Source: Streptomyces sp. R28
GTDB lineage: Bacteria; Actinomycetota; Actinomycetes; Streptomycetales; Streptomycetaceae
NCBI RefSeq assembly: GCF_041052385.1
Contig: NZ_CP163439.1
Location: 8,979,001 to 9,043,000, forward strand
DNA length: 64,000 nt
Direction: 5' to 3'
Shown: piece after piece, positions 24,590 through 33,780 of the stretch
Layout of the letters: every line of letters starts with the position of its first letter
How positions within the stretch are numbered: the stretch's first letter is position 1
Notes under the pieces: generated by a model
Told to the model about the DNA's origin: nothing
The model's input: only the letters and a program-made list of their open reading frames with translations
Database searches by the model: none
Made by a program: the position numbers and the translations under genes

Positions 24590-25232
24590 TGCGAGTCACC
24601 CCAGCCACGGTCTTCTGGCCGACCTCGACCGCGACCTCCACGCCCTCGGGCAGGTAGATGTCGACGCGCGAGCCGAAGCGGATCAGCCCGATGCGGTCAC
24701 CCTGCTCGACCTTCGTGCCCTGCGGGATGTACGGGACGATGCGGCGGGCCACCGCGCCGGCGATCTGGATCATCTCGATGTCGCCGAGTTCGGTGTCGAA
24801 ATGCCAGACTACGCGCTCGTTGTTCTCGCTCTCCTTGTTGAACGCCGGAACGAACCCGCCGGGGATGTGCTCCACGGACGTGACCGTGCCGGAGAGCGGC
24901 GCGCGGTTCACGTGGACGTTGAGCGGGCTCATGAAGATCGCGACGCGGGTGCGGCCGTCCTTCCACGGCATGATGCTCTGCACCACACCGTCGGCGGGCG
25001 AGATGACCCGGCCCTGGGCGATCTCGCGCTCGGGGTCGCGGAAAAACCACAGCATGCCCGCTGCGAGAGCGGTGGCGGGCACGGCAACGGCCTTGGCGAC
25101 GCCGGAGCGGCGTGCGCGCAGAAGGCTGACGGCTGCGGTGGCGACGGTCGGGAGAAGCCACGGCGATGCTCCGCGCGCGAGTCGTACGCCGGCCCGGCTG
25201 TCGCGTGGTGCAGAGGTTTGGCTGTGGGGCAT
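24576..25232 (-). CDS. psd: Phosphatidylserine decarboxylase proenzyme
   Basis: 218 residues from the ATG at 25232. After an N-terminal basic and hydrophobic region, WFFRDPER and SPADGVVQSI mark the PSD-A family, VHVNRAPLSG follows, and RFGSRVDIYLP near the C-terminus holds the Gly-Ser bond that self-cleaves to form the pyruvoyl group. It converts phosphatidylserine to phosphatidylethanolamine at the membrane. It overlaps pssA by 14 bases. A longer same-frame extension upstream has no support and would cross a hairpin. Confidence 0.92.
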   Translation of the reverse strand: MPHSQTSAPRDSRAGVRLARGASPWLLPTVATAAVSLLRARRSGVAKAVAVPATALAAGMLWFFRDPEREIAQGRVISPADGVVQSIMPWKDGRTRVAIFMSPLNVHVNRAPLSGTVTSVEHIPGGFVPAFNKESENNERVVWHFDTELGDIEMIQIAGAVARRIVPYIPQGTKVEQGDRIGLIRFGSRVDIYLPEGVEVAVEVGQKTVAGVTRIDRD

Positions 25233-25357
25233 GGATGACCTTCGTAGCGGATGATGCCGCGCGGTATCAGGGGACGGCGGCTTTCCCGGGATCGTACCGG
25301 TCGCGGGCCGCAACTGGGCAAGCCAGGAAGTCGAGTCGGCGGCTGAAGAGTGCTGAC

Positions 25358-25390
25358 GGGGTGTGATCTTCTTCTCCAAGAAAACACCCC
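25358..25390. terminator. Hairpin between the acyl-CoA dehydrogenase and psd
   Basis: GGGGTGT (25358-25364) pairs with ACACCCC (25384-25390), with an inner TTCTT/AAGAA stem and a CTCC loop. It lies 12 bases after the dehydrogenase stop and about 125 bases before psd, so it probably ends the ethylmalonyl-CoA operon and leaves psd-pssA as a separate unit. Confidence 0.65.
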
Positions 25391-25402
25391 GTATGCGGAC
25401 AA

Positions 25403-26608
25403 TCAGCCTTGGAACCGATACTCTTCGAGCAACCTGCGACCGATGATCATTTTCTGGATCTCGGCGGTACCTTCACCGATAAGCAGCATCGGGGCCTCAC
25501 GGTAGAGGCGCTCGATCTCGTACTCCTTGGAGAAGCCGTAGCCGCCGTGGATCCGGAAGGCATCCTCCACGACCTCCTTGCAGTACTCGGAGGCGAGGTA
25601 CTTCGCCATCCCAGCCTCAAGGTCGTTTCGTTCCCCGGAGTCCTTTTTGCGTGCCGCGTTCACCATCATGGCATGCGCGGCCTCGACCTTGGTAGCCATC
25701 TCGGCCAGCTTGAACTGGATCGCCTGGTGCTGGGCGATCGGCTTGCCGAAGGTGTGCCGCTGCTGGGCGTACTGGACACCGAGCTCGAACGCACGCTGAG
25801 CGACCCCACAGCCACGCGCCGCCACATTGACGCGCCCGACCTCGACGCCGTCCATCATCTGGTAAAAACCTCGGCCCGTTACGCCACCGAGCACCCGATT
25901 GGCCGGAATTCGCAGGCCGTCCATGATGAGCTCGGTCGTGTCGACGCCCTTGTAACCCATCTTGTCGATCTTGCCCGGGATGGTGAGGCCGGGGCGGACC
26001 TCGCCGAAGCCGGGCTCCTTCTCGACCAGGAAGGTCGTCATCGACTTGTGGGGCGCGGTGCCCTCGGGGTGTCCTTCGTCACTTCGGACGAGAACGGCGA
26101 CCAGACTTGACGTTCCGCCGTTCGTGAGCCACATCTTCTGGCCGTTCAGGACGTACTCCTCGCCGTCCTTCACCGCCTTCGACGTGATGGCCGACACATC
26201 GGAGCCCAGGGCCGGCTCGGACATCGAGAAGGCGCCGCGGATGTCACCGGCCGCCATGCGAGGCAGGAAGTGGTCCTTCTGCTCCTGCGTGCCGTGCTGC
26301 TTGAGCATGTACGCCACGATGAAGTGCGTGTTGATGATGCCGGAGACCGACATCCAGCCGCGGGCGATCTCCTCGACGCACAGGGCGTACGTCAGGAGCG
26401 ACTCGCCCAGACCGCCGTACTCCTCGGGGATCATCAGGCCGAACAGGCCCAACTCCTTGAGGCCGTCGACGATCTGCTGCGGGTACTCGTCGCGGTGCTC
26501 CAGCTCGGTGGCGACCGGGATGATCTCCTTGTCCACGAAGTCGCGGACGGTGGAGAGGATCTCCTGCTGGATGTCGGTCAGACCGGCGGTCTGGGCGAGA
26601 CGGGCCAT
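25403..26608 (-). CDS. Acyl-CoA dehydrogenase (probable methylsuccinyl-CoA dehydrogenase)
   Basis: 401 residues of the flavin acyl-CoA dehydrogenase fold. The family signatures are MSEPALGSDVSA in the middle domain and the C-terminal RIHGGYGFSKEYEIERLYRE segment; the catalytic glutamate should be in the last 30 residues (IGEGTAEIQ). By operon position it should oxidise methylsuccinyl-CoA to mesaconyl-CoA in the ethylmalonyl-CoA pathway, but general short-chain activity cannot be excluded. It is shorter than proteobacterial Mcd. It begins 3 bases after the MaoC gene. Confidence 0.85.
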   Translation of the reverse strand: MARLAQTAGLTDIQQEILSTVRDFVDKEIIPVATELEHRDEYPQQIVDGLKELGLFGLMIPEEYGGLGESLLTYALCVEEIARGWMSVSGIINTHFIVAYMLKQHGTQEQKDHFLPRMAAGDIRGAFSMSEPALGSDVSAITSKAVKDGEEYVLNGQKMWLTNGGTSSLVAVLVRSDEGHPEGTAPHKSMTTFLVEKEPGFGEVRPGLTIPGKIDKMGYKGVDTTELIMDGLRIPANRVLGGVTGRGFYQMMDGVEVGRVNVAARGCGVAQRAFELGVQYAQQRHTFGKPIAQHQAIQFKLAEMATKVEAAHAMMVNAARKKDSGERNDLEAGMAKYLASEYCKEVVEDAFRIHGGYGFSKEYEIERLYREAPMLLIGEGTAEIQKMIIGRRLLEEYRFQG

Positions 26609-26611
26609 GGC

Positions 26612-27139
26612 TTACTTCTCCGACTTCTTTTCCGCAGGTGCGGCGAGCTCCGGGCGGCCGGGCTGCTCGCCGCCGCGCTCCTTGATGTACGTCTCGGTGG
26701 GGACCATGACCTTGCGGCGGAACACGCAGACCAGCGTGCCGTCCTGCTTGTAGCCCTTGGTCTCGACGTAGACGATGCCGCGGTCGTTCTTGGACTTCGA
26801 CGGCCACTTGTCGAGCACGGTCGTCTGGCCGTAGATCGTGTCGCCGTGGAAGGTCGGCGCCACGTGCTTGAGCGACTCGATCTCCAGGTTGGCGATCGCC
26901 TTGCCGGAGATGTCCGGCACGCTCATGCCGAGCAGCAGCGAGTAGATGTAGTTCCCGACGACGACGTTCTTGCCGAAGTCCGTCGTCTTCTCCGCATAGT
27001 TCGTGTCCATGTGGAGCGGGTGGTGGTTCATGGTGAGGAGACAGAACAGGTGGTCGTCGTACTCCGTGACCGTCTTGCCCGGCCAGTGCTTGTACGTCGC
27101 CCCGACCTCGAACTCCTCGTAGGTGCGTCCGAACTGCAT
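26612..27139 (-). CDS. MaoC-family dehydratase (probable mesaconyl-CoA hydratase)
   Basis: 175 residues, a single hot-dog domain. It contains the MaoC-type segments TEYDDHLFCLLTMNHHPLHM and GNYIYSLLLGMSV, and a charged C-terminal tail. In the ethylmalonyl-CoA pathway the equivalent enzyme hydrates mesaconyl-CoA to beta-methylmalyl-CoA. It is about half the length of the proteobacterial enzyme, which has two hot-dog units, so it may work as a dimer. It lies between the lyase (15-base gap) and dehydrogenase genes. Confidence 0.85.
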   Translation of the reverse strand: MQFGRTYEEFEVGATYKHWPGKTVTEYDDHLFCLLTMNHHPLHMDTNYAEKTTDFGKNVVVGNYIYSLLLGMSVPDISGKAIANLEIESLKHVAPTFHGDTIYGQTTVLDKWPSKSKNDRGIVYVETKGYKQDGTLVCVFRRKVMVPTETYIKERGGEQPGRPELAAPAEKKSEK

Positions 27140-27154
27140 CGCGCTCAGGGCTCC

Positions 27155-28129
27155 TTAGCTGGCGGGGATCTCGAACTTGCTGGTGCGCTGCATGCCGGCG
27201 GCGCGGCCCTTGCCGGAGACGACCAGGGCCATCTTGCGGCTGGCCTCGTCGATCATCTCGTCGCCGAGCATCGCGGAGCCCTTCTTGCCGCCCGCCTCGG
27301 ACGTGTAGTAGTCGTACGCGTCCAGGATCAGCTCGGCGTGGTCGTAGTCCTCCTGGGAGGGCGAGAAGATCTCGTTGGACGCCTCGACCTGGCCCGGGTG
27401 CAGCACCCACTTGCCGTCGAAACCGAGGGCCGCGGCACGCTGGGCGACCTCGCGGTAGCCGTCGATGTTGCGGATCTGCAGGTAGGGGCCGTCGATCGCC
27501 TGGAGGTTGTTGGCGCGGGCGGCCATCAGGATCTTCATCAGGATGTAGTGGTAGGCGTCCGCCGGGTAGCCGGGCGGCTGCTCGCCCACGACCAGCGACT
27601 TCATGTTGATCGACGCCATGAAGTCGGCCGGGCCGAAGATGATCGTCTCGACGCGCTGGGAGGCCGTCGCGATCTCGTTGACGTTGTTCAGGCCCTGGGC
27701 GTTCTCGATCTGCGCCTCGATGCCGATCTTGCCGACCTCGAAGCCCATCGTCTTCTCGATCTGGGTCAGCAGGAGGTCGAGGGCGACGACCTGCTGGGCC
27801 GTCTGCACCTTCGGCAGCATGATGCAGTCGAGGTTCTGGCCGGCTCCCTCGACGACCGTGACGACATCGCGGTACGTCCACTCGGTCGTCCAGTCGTTGA
27901 CGCGCACGACCCTCGTCTTGCCCGTCCAGTCACCCTCGTTGAGGAACTTGACGATGGTGTGCCGCGCCTCGGGCTTGGCGAGCGGGGCGCACGCGTCCTC
28001 CAGGTCCAGGAAGACCTGGTCGGCGGGGAGGCCCTGGGCCTTCTCCAGGAAGCGGGGGTTGCTTCCGGGGACGGCGAGGCAGGAGCGCCGCGGGCGAAGG
28101 CGGTTGACCTGCGGGGCGGGCGTGGTCAT
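27155..28129 (-). CDS. mcl1: HpcH/HpaI-family CoA-ester lyase (beta-methylmalyl-CoA/malyl-CoA lyase)
   Basis: 324 residues, the CitE/malyl-CoA lyase fold. RRSCLAVPGSNPRFLEKA at the N-terminus, DLEDACAP and the ALGFDGKWVLHPGQV segment are typical, with the magnesium-binding Glu and Asp in their usual places. It cleaves beta-methylmalyl-CoA to glyoxylate and propionyl-CoA. Its ATG overlaps the stop of the mutase gene by 4 bases, so the two are coupled. Symbol given by operon context and length. Confidence 0.88.
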   Translation of the reverse strand: MTTPAPQVNRLRPRRSCLAVPGSNPRFLEKAQGLPADQVFLDLEDACAPLAKPEARHTIVKFLNEGDWTGKTRVVRVNDWTTEWTYRDVVTVVEGAGQNLDCIMLPKVQTAQQVVALDLLLTQIEKTMGFEVGKIGIEAQIENAQGLNNVNEIATASQRVETIIFGPADFMASINMKSLVVGEQPPGYPADAYHYILMKILMAARANNLQAIDGPYLQIRNIDGYREVAQRAAALGFDGKWVLHPGQVEASNEIFSPSQEDYDHAELILDAYDYYTSEAGGKKGSAMLGDEMIDEASRKMALVVSGKGRAAGMQRTSKFEIPAS

Positions 28130-30174
28130 GCGGGGACCTCCAGGGGGTCGAGCTTGTTCGCTTTGCGGATCTCGTCGACGATGCGGCCGATGATTCCGGT
28201 GATGTCGAAGTCCTTCGGGGTGAAGACGGCGGCCACACCGGCTGCCCTGAGCTGCTCGGCGTCACCATTCGGGATGATGCCACCGGCGATCACCGGTATA
28301 TCTGTGGCACCGGCCACACGGAGGCGTTCCAGCACGTCCGGCACCAGCTGCGCGTGCGATCCGGAGAGGATCGACAGGCCGACCGCGTGCACGTCCTCCG
28401 CGAGGGCCGCGTCCACGATCTGCTCGGGCGTCAGGCGGATGCCCTGGTAGACCACCTCGAACCCGGCGTCACGGGCCCGGACGGCGATCTGCTCGGCGCC
28501 GTTGGAGTGGCCGTCCAGGCCGGGCTTGCCGACGAGGAAGCGGAGCTTGCCGACGCCGAGGTCCTTGGCCGTCAGGTCGACCTTGCGGCGCACCTGGGAC
28601 ATGGCCGAGCCCTCCTCGGCGGGGACCGCCACCGGAGCCGACGACACGCCGGTCGGCGCCCGGAACTCGCCGAACACCTCGCGCAGGGCCCCGGCCCACT
28701 CGCCGGTCGTGACACCGGCGCGGGCGCACTCCAGGGTGGCCTCCATGAGGTTGCCGGTGCCCTTGGCGGCCTCCTTCAGCTTCTCCAGCGCCTTGCACGG
28801 GCGCGGGTGGTTGAAGGGCGGCTGGTAGCGGGTGTCGCGCCAGTGCTGGAGTCCCGCGATCACTCGGGCCTCGACGGCCGGGTCCACCGTCTGGATCGCG
28901 GTGTCCAGGTCGGCCGTCAGCGGGTTCGGCTCGGTCGTCTCGAAGATGTTGACGCCGATGATCTTTTCCTGCCCGGACTCGATACGGGCCCGGCGCTCGG
29001 CGTGCGAGGAGACGAGCTGCGACTTGAGGTAGCCCGACTCGACGGCGGCCATCGCGCCGCCCATCTCCTGGATCCGCTCGATCTCCGCGAGGGACTCCTC
29101 GACGAGCTTCGCGACCTTCGCCTCGATGACGTGCGAGCCCTCGAAGATGTCCTCGTACTCCAGCAGGTCGCTCTCATGGGCGAGCACCTGCTGGATGCGC
29201 AGCGACCACTGCTGGTCCCAGGGACGGGGGAGGCCGAGGGCCTCGTTCCAGGCCGGCAGCTGCACGGCACGCGCGCGTGCGTCCTTCGAGAGCGTCACGG
29301 CCAGCATCTCAAGGACGATCCGCTGGACGTTGTTCTCCGGCTGCGCCTCGGTCAGACCGAGGGAGTTGACCTGGACGCCGTATCGGAAGCGGCGCTGCTT
29401 GGGGTTCTCGATGCCGTACCGCTCGCGCGTGACCTGGTCCCAGATCCGCCCGAACGCCCGCATCTTGCACATCTCCTCGACGAAGCGGACGCCCGCGTTC
29501 ACGAAGAAGGAGATACGGGCCACGACGTCCCCGAACTTCTCGGCGGGGACCTGCCCTGAGTCGCGTACGGCATCGAGAACCGCGATCGCGGTGGACATCG
29601 CGTACGCGATCTCCTGGACCGGCGTGGCGCCCGCCTCCTGCAGGTGGTAGCTGCAGATGTTGATCGGGTTCCACTTCGGGATGTGGGAGACCGTGTACGC
29701 GATCATGTCCGTCGTCAGCCGGAGTGAGGGCCCCGGCGGGAAGACATGGGTTCCCCGCGACAGGTATTCCTTGACGATGTCGTTCTGGGTCGTGCCCTGG
29801 AGCTTGGTGATGTCCGCGCCCTGCTCCTCGGCGACGACCTGGTAGAGCGCCAGCAGCCACATGGCGGTGGCGTTGATCGTCATCGAGGTGTTCATCTGCT
29901 CCAGGGGGATGTCCTGGAACAGCCGGCGCATGTCACCGAGGTGCGCGATCGGCACGCCGACCCGGCCGACCTCGCCGCGGGCGAGGATGTGGTCGGAGTC
30001 GTAGCCGGTCTGCGTCGGCAGATCGAACGCGACCGACAGGCCGGTCTGCCCCTTGGCGAGGTTGCGCCGGTACAGCTCGTTGGACGCCTCGGCCGTGGAG
30101 TGACCGGCGTAGGTCCGCATGAGCCACGGCCGGTCCTTCTCCCGCTTGCCTTCGGCGGGCTGACGCTCAGTCAT
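28126..30174 (-). CDS. ecm: Ethylmalonyl-CoA mutase (MeaA/Ecm), B12-dependent
   Basis: 682 residues. The catalytic TIM barrel has AFDLPTQTGYDSDH and NTSMTINATAMWLLALY, and the C-terminal cobalamin domain has GLDGHSNG near residue 555, the DxHxxG histidine that ligates cobalt. It rearranges ethylmalonyl-CoA to methylsuccinyl-CoA. Large and small regions are in one chain, as in MeaA-type mutases and unlike the two-subunit methylmalonyl-CoA mutase. It follows ccr by 31 bases. No cobalamin riboswitch was seen. Confidence 0.92.
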   Translation of the reverse strand: MTERQPAEGKREKDRPWLMRTYAGHSTAEASNELYRRNLAKGQTGLSVAFDLPTQTGYDSDHILARGEVGRVGVPIAHLGDMRRLFQDIPLEQMNTSMTINATAMWLLALYQVVAEEQGADITKLQGTTQNDIVKEYLSRGTHVFPPGPSLRLTTDMIAYTVSHIPKWNPINICSYHLQEAGATPVQEIAYAMSTAIAVLDAVRDSGQVPAEKFGDVVARISFFVNAGVRFVEEMCKMRAFGRIWDQVTRERYGIENPKQRRFRYGVQVNSLGLTEAQPENNVQRIVLEMLAVTLSKDARARAVQLPAWNEALGLPRPWDQQWSLRIQQVLAHESDLLEYEDIFEGSHVIEAKVAKLVEESLAEIERIQEMGGAMAAVESGYLKSQLVSSHAERRARIESGQEKIIGVNIFETTEPNPLTADLDTAIQTVDPAVEARVIAGLQHWRDTRYQPPFNHPRPCKALEKLKEAAKGTGNLMEATLECARAGVTTGEWAGALREVFGEFRAPTGVSSAPVAVPAEEGSAMSQVRRKVDLTAKDLGVGKLRFLVGKPGLDGHSNGAEQIAVRARDAGFEVVYQGIRLTPEQIVDAALAEDVHAVGLSILSGSHAQLVPDVLERLRVAGATDIPVIAGGIIPNGDAEQLRAAGVAAVFTPKDFDITGIIGRIVDEIRKANKLDPLEVPA

Positions 30175-30205
30175 CTATGACCTCGGGTGTCTCAGATGTC
30201 GCGGA

Positions 30206-31549
30206 TCAGATGTTGCGGAAACGGTTGATGCCGTCGATGTGCTTGGCGCGCATCTCCTCGTCGCGAACGCCGAGGCCTTCCTCGGGGGCCAGGCAGAGGA
30301 CGCCGACCTTGCCCTGGTGGAGGTTGCGGTGCACGTCGTAGGCGGCCTGGCCGGTGTCCTCCAGGGAGTAGACCTTCGACAGCGTCGGGTGGATCTTGCC
30401 CTTCGCGATGAGCCGGTTGGCCTCCCAGGCCTCGCGGTAGTTGGCGAAGTGCGAGCCGATGATCCGCTTCAGCGACATCCACAGGTAGCGGTTGTCGTAC
30501 TCGTGCATGTAGCCCGAGGTCGAGGCGCAGGTGGTGATGGTGCCGCCCTTGCGGGTGACGTAGACGGAGGCGCCGAAGGTCTCACGGCCGGGGTGCTCGA
30601 AGACGATGTCGATGTCCTCGCCGCCGGTGAATTCGCGGATGCGCTTGCCGAAGCGCTTCCACTCCTTGGGGTCCTGGGTCCGCTCGTCCTTCCAGAACTT
30701 GTAGCCCTCGGCGCTGCGGTCGATGATCGCCTCGGCGCCCATCGAGCGGCAGATGTCCGCCTTCTGGTCACTGGAGACGACGCAGATCGGGTTGGCGCCG
30801 CCGGCCAGCGCGAACTGGGTGGCGTAGGAGCCGAGTCCGCCGCTCGCGCCCCAGATCAGGACGTTGTCGCCCTGCTTCATGCCGGCGCCGTTGCGGGAGA
30901 CCAGCTGGCGGTAGGCGGTCGAGTTGACCAGGCCGGGGGCCGCGGCCTCCTCCCAGCTGAGGTGGCCCGGCTTGGGCATGAGCTGGTTGGACTTGACCAG
31001 GGCGATCTCGGCGAGGCCGCCGAAGTTGGTCTCGAAGCCCCAGATGCGCTGCTCGGGGTCGAGCATCGTGTCGTTGTGGCCGTCCGAGGACTCCATCTCG
31101 ACGGACAGACAGTGCGCGACGACCTCGTCACCGGGCTTCCAGGCGTTGACGCCGGGGCCGGTGCGCAGGACGACGCCCGCGAGGTCGGAGCCGATGATGT
31201 GGTACGGCAGGTCATGGCGCTTGGTGAGCTCGCTGAGCTTGCCGTAGCGCTCCAGGAACCCGAACGTCGACAGCGGCTCGAAGATCGAGGTCCAGACGGA
31301 GTTGTAGTTGACCGAGGAGGCCATGACGGCCACCAGGGCCTCGCCCGGCCCGAGTTCCGGCACCGGAACGTCGTCCAGGTGGATCGACTTGCGCGGGTCC
31401 TTGTCGCGCGTCTGAAGGCCCGCGAACATCTCCGTCTCGTCCTTGTGCACGGTGATCGCGCGGTACGACTCGGGGAGCGGCAGAGCGGCGAAGTCGGCCG
31501 GCGTCGATTCCGGCGACTGGATCGCGTCCAGAATGTCCTTCACGGTCAC
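30206..31549 (-). CDS. ccrA: Crotonyl-CoA carboxylase/reductase
   Basis: 447 residues from the GTG at 31549, chosen because GGAGG lies 7 bases upstream; a longer frame extends to 31792 but enters the leader. It is a medium-chain dehydrogenase/reductase with the NADPH site GASGGLGSYATQFAL and the FEHPGRETFGASV and HFANYREAWEANRL segments distinctive of Ccr. It reductively carboxylates crotonyl-CoA to ethylmalonyl-CoA, supplying both acetate assimilation and the ethylmalonyl extender unit for polyketides. First gene of the ethylmalonyl-CoA operon. Confidence 0.94.
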   Translation of the reverse strand: MTVKDILDAIQSPESTPADFAALPLPESYRAITVHKDETEMFAGLQTRDKDPRKSIHLDDVPVPELGPGEALVAVMASSVNYNSVWTSIFEPLSTFGFLERYGKLSELTKRHDLPYHIIGSDLAGVVLRTGPGVNAWKPGDEVVAHCLSVEMESSDGHNDTMLDPEQRIWGFETNFGGLAEIALVKSNQLMPKPGHLSWEEAAAPGLVNSTAYRQLVSRNGAGMKQGDNVLIWGASGGLGSYATQFALAGGANPICVVSSDQKADICRSMGAEAIIDRSAEGYKFWKDERTQDPKEWKRFGKRIREFTGGEDIDIVFEHPGRETFGASVYVTRKGGTITTCASTSGYMHEYDNRYLWMSLKRIIGSHFANYREAWEANRLIAKGKIHPTLSKVYSLEDTGQAAYDVHRNLHQGKVGVLCLAPEEGLGVRDEEMRAKHIDGINRFRNI

Positions 31550-31933
31550 GGTGTTGCCTCCGGCGGTGAGCACCCTGAGGGAGGGGTGCTGAGGGTTACG
31601 TCGTTGCTGCTGAGGGTTTTTGGTGGGTGCCGTCGGTTCGGCTGTTGTGCTGTTCGGCAGCGCTTTGTGGCGCGGGAGGTTGCCTGTGACGCAGGCGCCG
31701 GGCGCGCAGACCCCGGGAGGGGTTTGCGGGGACAGCCGGCGTACGAAAGGTCTCTGCACGCCGGCCGCCCGGACTCCTTCAACGTATGGCACGCCGTGTC
31801 ACCTGGCAAGGCACCGAGTGCCAGAACTTGCTCTCAGATGAAATCTTTACGTAACAAATGAGCGATGATCGATCAAAGCTACCGGCGAGTAGGTGCTTAT
31901 CGGGTGCTATCGGTCAGTGGTGTCAGCTGCCGG
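31550..31933. promoter_or_regulatory. ccr upstream region and leader
   Basis: This 384-base gap separates ccr from the truncated regulator. On the minus strand TTGCCA (31804-31809) and TACGTT (31781-31786), 17 bases apart, look like a housekeeping promoter, giving a leader of roughly 225 bases. A small hairpin (AGCACCC/GGGTGCT, 31569-31590) lies just before the ribosome site. I see no cobalamin riboswitch pattern. No gene is supported here. Confidence 0.4.
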
Positions 31934-32865
31934 TCAGCCGTCGGTCGCCTGCAGGGCATCGGCGAGACACGCCAGATACATGGCCATCGCGGTACGCGGC
32001 TCCCGCACCCCGCGCCCGCTCAGCTCCTCGATCTTCGTCAGCCGGTAGAGCAGTGTGTTCCGGTGGACCGCGAGGCGCTGTGCCGTGCGGACCAGCTGGA
32101 AGCCGCCCTCCGCCCAGGCGATCAGCGTCTCCCGCAGCACGGGCCAGTCCTCGCGCTCACGCAGTCCCGCAAGGACCGCGGCCGCGTACCGGGCGCGGTC
32201 GTGCCCTACCACCGACGCCACGAGCTGGGGCACGCGCAGGTCGGTCACGGCGAAGACGCGGCGGTCCGGCTCCAGCCGGGGCCCGGCACGCAGTGCCGGC
32301 GCCGCGTCCCGGTACGAGGCGTGCACCCCCGCCACGCCCCGGCCCGGCTCGCCGATCCCGCACCGCGCGTCGGCCCCGTGCCGCTCGCCGAGGCGCTCGA
32401 CCAGCGCGGAGCACCGATGGACCAGCCGCTCCGGGCGGCCGGTCGAGGTGTGCAGGACGGCGTACCGGCCGGCGGCGAGTTCCCCGGTCACGTCCTGAAC
32501 GGAGCCGAACACCTCCCGTACCGTCCGCAGCAGCGACCTCCGTGACGCCCCGCCCGCCCGGACGTCCAGCACCACCGCCGTGCGCGGGATCCGCGGATCG
32601 GCCCCCAGCTCCGCCAGCCGCGCCGCCACCGTCTCGGCGTCGACGACCTCGGGGTCGTACAGCGCGATGTCCCGTACGCAGTCGTCGACCGCCCGCTCGT
32701 GCAGCGGCCGGGAGCGCAGCAGGGCCGCCTCCTCCAGCAGGATCTCGGTCTGCCGCTGGACGACCAGTCCGAAGCGCCGCACCTCGTCCGGGTCGCCGGT
32801 GAGGCAGACCGTGCCCGCGGCCCGGGCGCCGACGGTGACCACGACACCGGTGCTGCCGCCCTCGC
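31934..32865 (-). pseudogene. CdaR/PucR-type transcriptional regulator, 5' truncated
   Basis: About 310 C-terminal codons of a sugar-diacid-recognition (CdaR) regulator are intact, ending in the PucR-type helix-turn-helix (TAQRLAVHRNTLLYRLTKIE). The N-terminal sensor domain begins abruptly near GVVVTVGARAAG, in the middle of its fold; upstream, the frame continues only as antisense of another gene. No start codon or ribosome site fits. The gene therefore lost its 5' half by a deletion whose other end is in the facing FAD oxidoreductase fragment. Confidence 0.7.
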
Positions 32866-33780
32866 CGCCCTCGCCGAGGACACCTTCGCGCTGTTCGAGG
32901 AACTGGAGGCGCTCGGTGTGGACGGTGGGGCAGGGAAGGACGGCTTCCTGTTCGCGTACCCGTCGTACGAGGACGCGGCGCACGGGCTGGCGGGCTTCCG
33001 CCGGCTCGGCGCGCCGGTCGCGCCTGAGGGCGTGCTGCGGGGCTCGGCGCTGGCCGAGGTGGAGCCCGCCCTTGGGCCGGCCGCCCGGGCCGGGTTCCTG
33101 GTGGAGCGCCAATGGGCCGTGGGTCCAGGGCAGTTCGTGGACGCGCTGGCCGAGCGGCTGCTGTGCGACGGGGTCGAGCTGATGGAGGGGCGCGGGTGAC
33201 CGCGGTGCGGGACGGGGCGAAGGGCGTCGAGGTCCGTACGAGTGCCGGGACCTGGCAGGCGGATGCGGTGGTGATCGCCGCGGGCGTCTGGTCCCGGGAG
33301 GTGAGTGCCTCGCTGGGGATACGGATCGAGGTGGCTGCGGGGAAGGGGTACAGCTTCTCCGTGCCGGCCGAGTCGCTGCCGAGGCGGCTGGTGCACCTGG
33401 GCTCGGCGAAGGCGGTGCTGGCGCCGCTGGGCAAGGGCGTGCGGGTCGCCGGGACGATGGAGTTCGACCGGGACCCGGACCGCTTCCGGCAGGGCTGCGT
33501 GGAGGCGCCGCTGGCGGCCGCGCGGCCGTATCTGCCGGGGGCCGACTGGGAGCGGCGGGGGCAGGAGTGGATGGGGCCGCGCCCGATGACCCCGGACGGG
33601 CTGCCCCTGATCGGCCCGGTGCCGGGCCGCCCCCGGGTTCTGCTGGCCACCGGCCACAACATGCTGGCCCCGGCGACGGGGCGGCTGGTGGCGGGGCTGT
33701 TGACGGGGGAGGCGGACGCGGGGCTGGCGGCCCGGTTCGCGCCGGGTCGCTGCGTCCGGCGTCTTCGGCGTCGGCGCTAG
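32866..33780 (+). pseudogene. FAD-dependent (DadA-like) amine oxidoreductase, truncated and frameshifted
   Basis: The sequence matches the C-terminal two thirds of a D-amino-acid dehydrogenase-like DAO-family protein: FLFAYPSYEDA, then VVIAAGVWSREVSASLG and MGPRPMTPDGLPLIGPVPG. The FAD-binding N-terminus is absent, and a one-base loss in the GGGG run near 33190 shifts the frame so that the first part ends at a TGA (33197-33199). The left boundary is approximate. It faces the truncated regulator across the deletion point. Confidence 0.7.

Noticed and set aside
23093..25238. Large plus-strand frames opposite psd-pssA
   Set aside because: They run antisense to two well-recognised lipid genes and show no motifs.
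31550..31933. A cobalamin riboswitch upstream of the B12-dependent mutase operon
   Set aside because: No B12-box-like conserved stretch was seen, and the first gene of the operon (ccr) is not B12-dependent.
33112..33780. An intact gene starting at 33112
   Set aside because: The first codons of that frame are out of register with the oxidoreductase; the real frame continues from the left and breaks near 33190.
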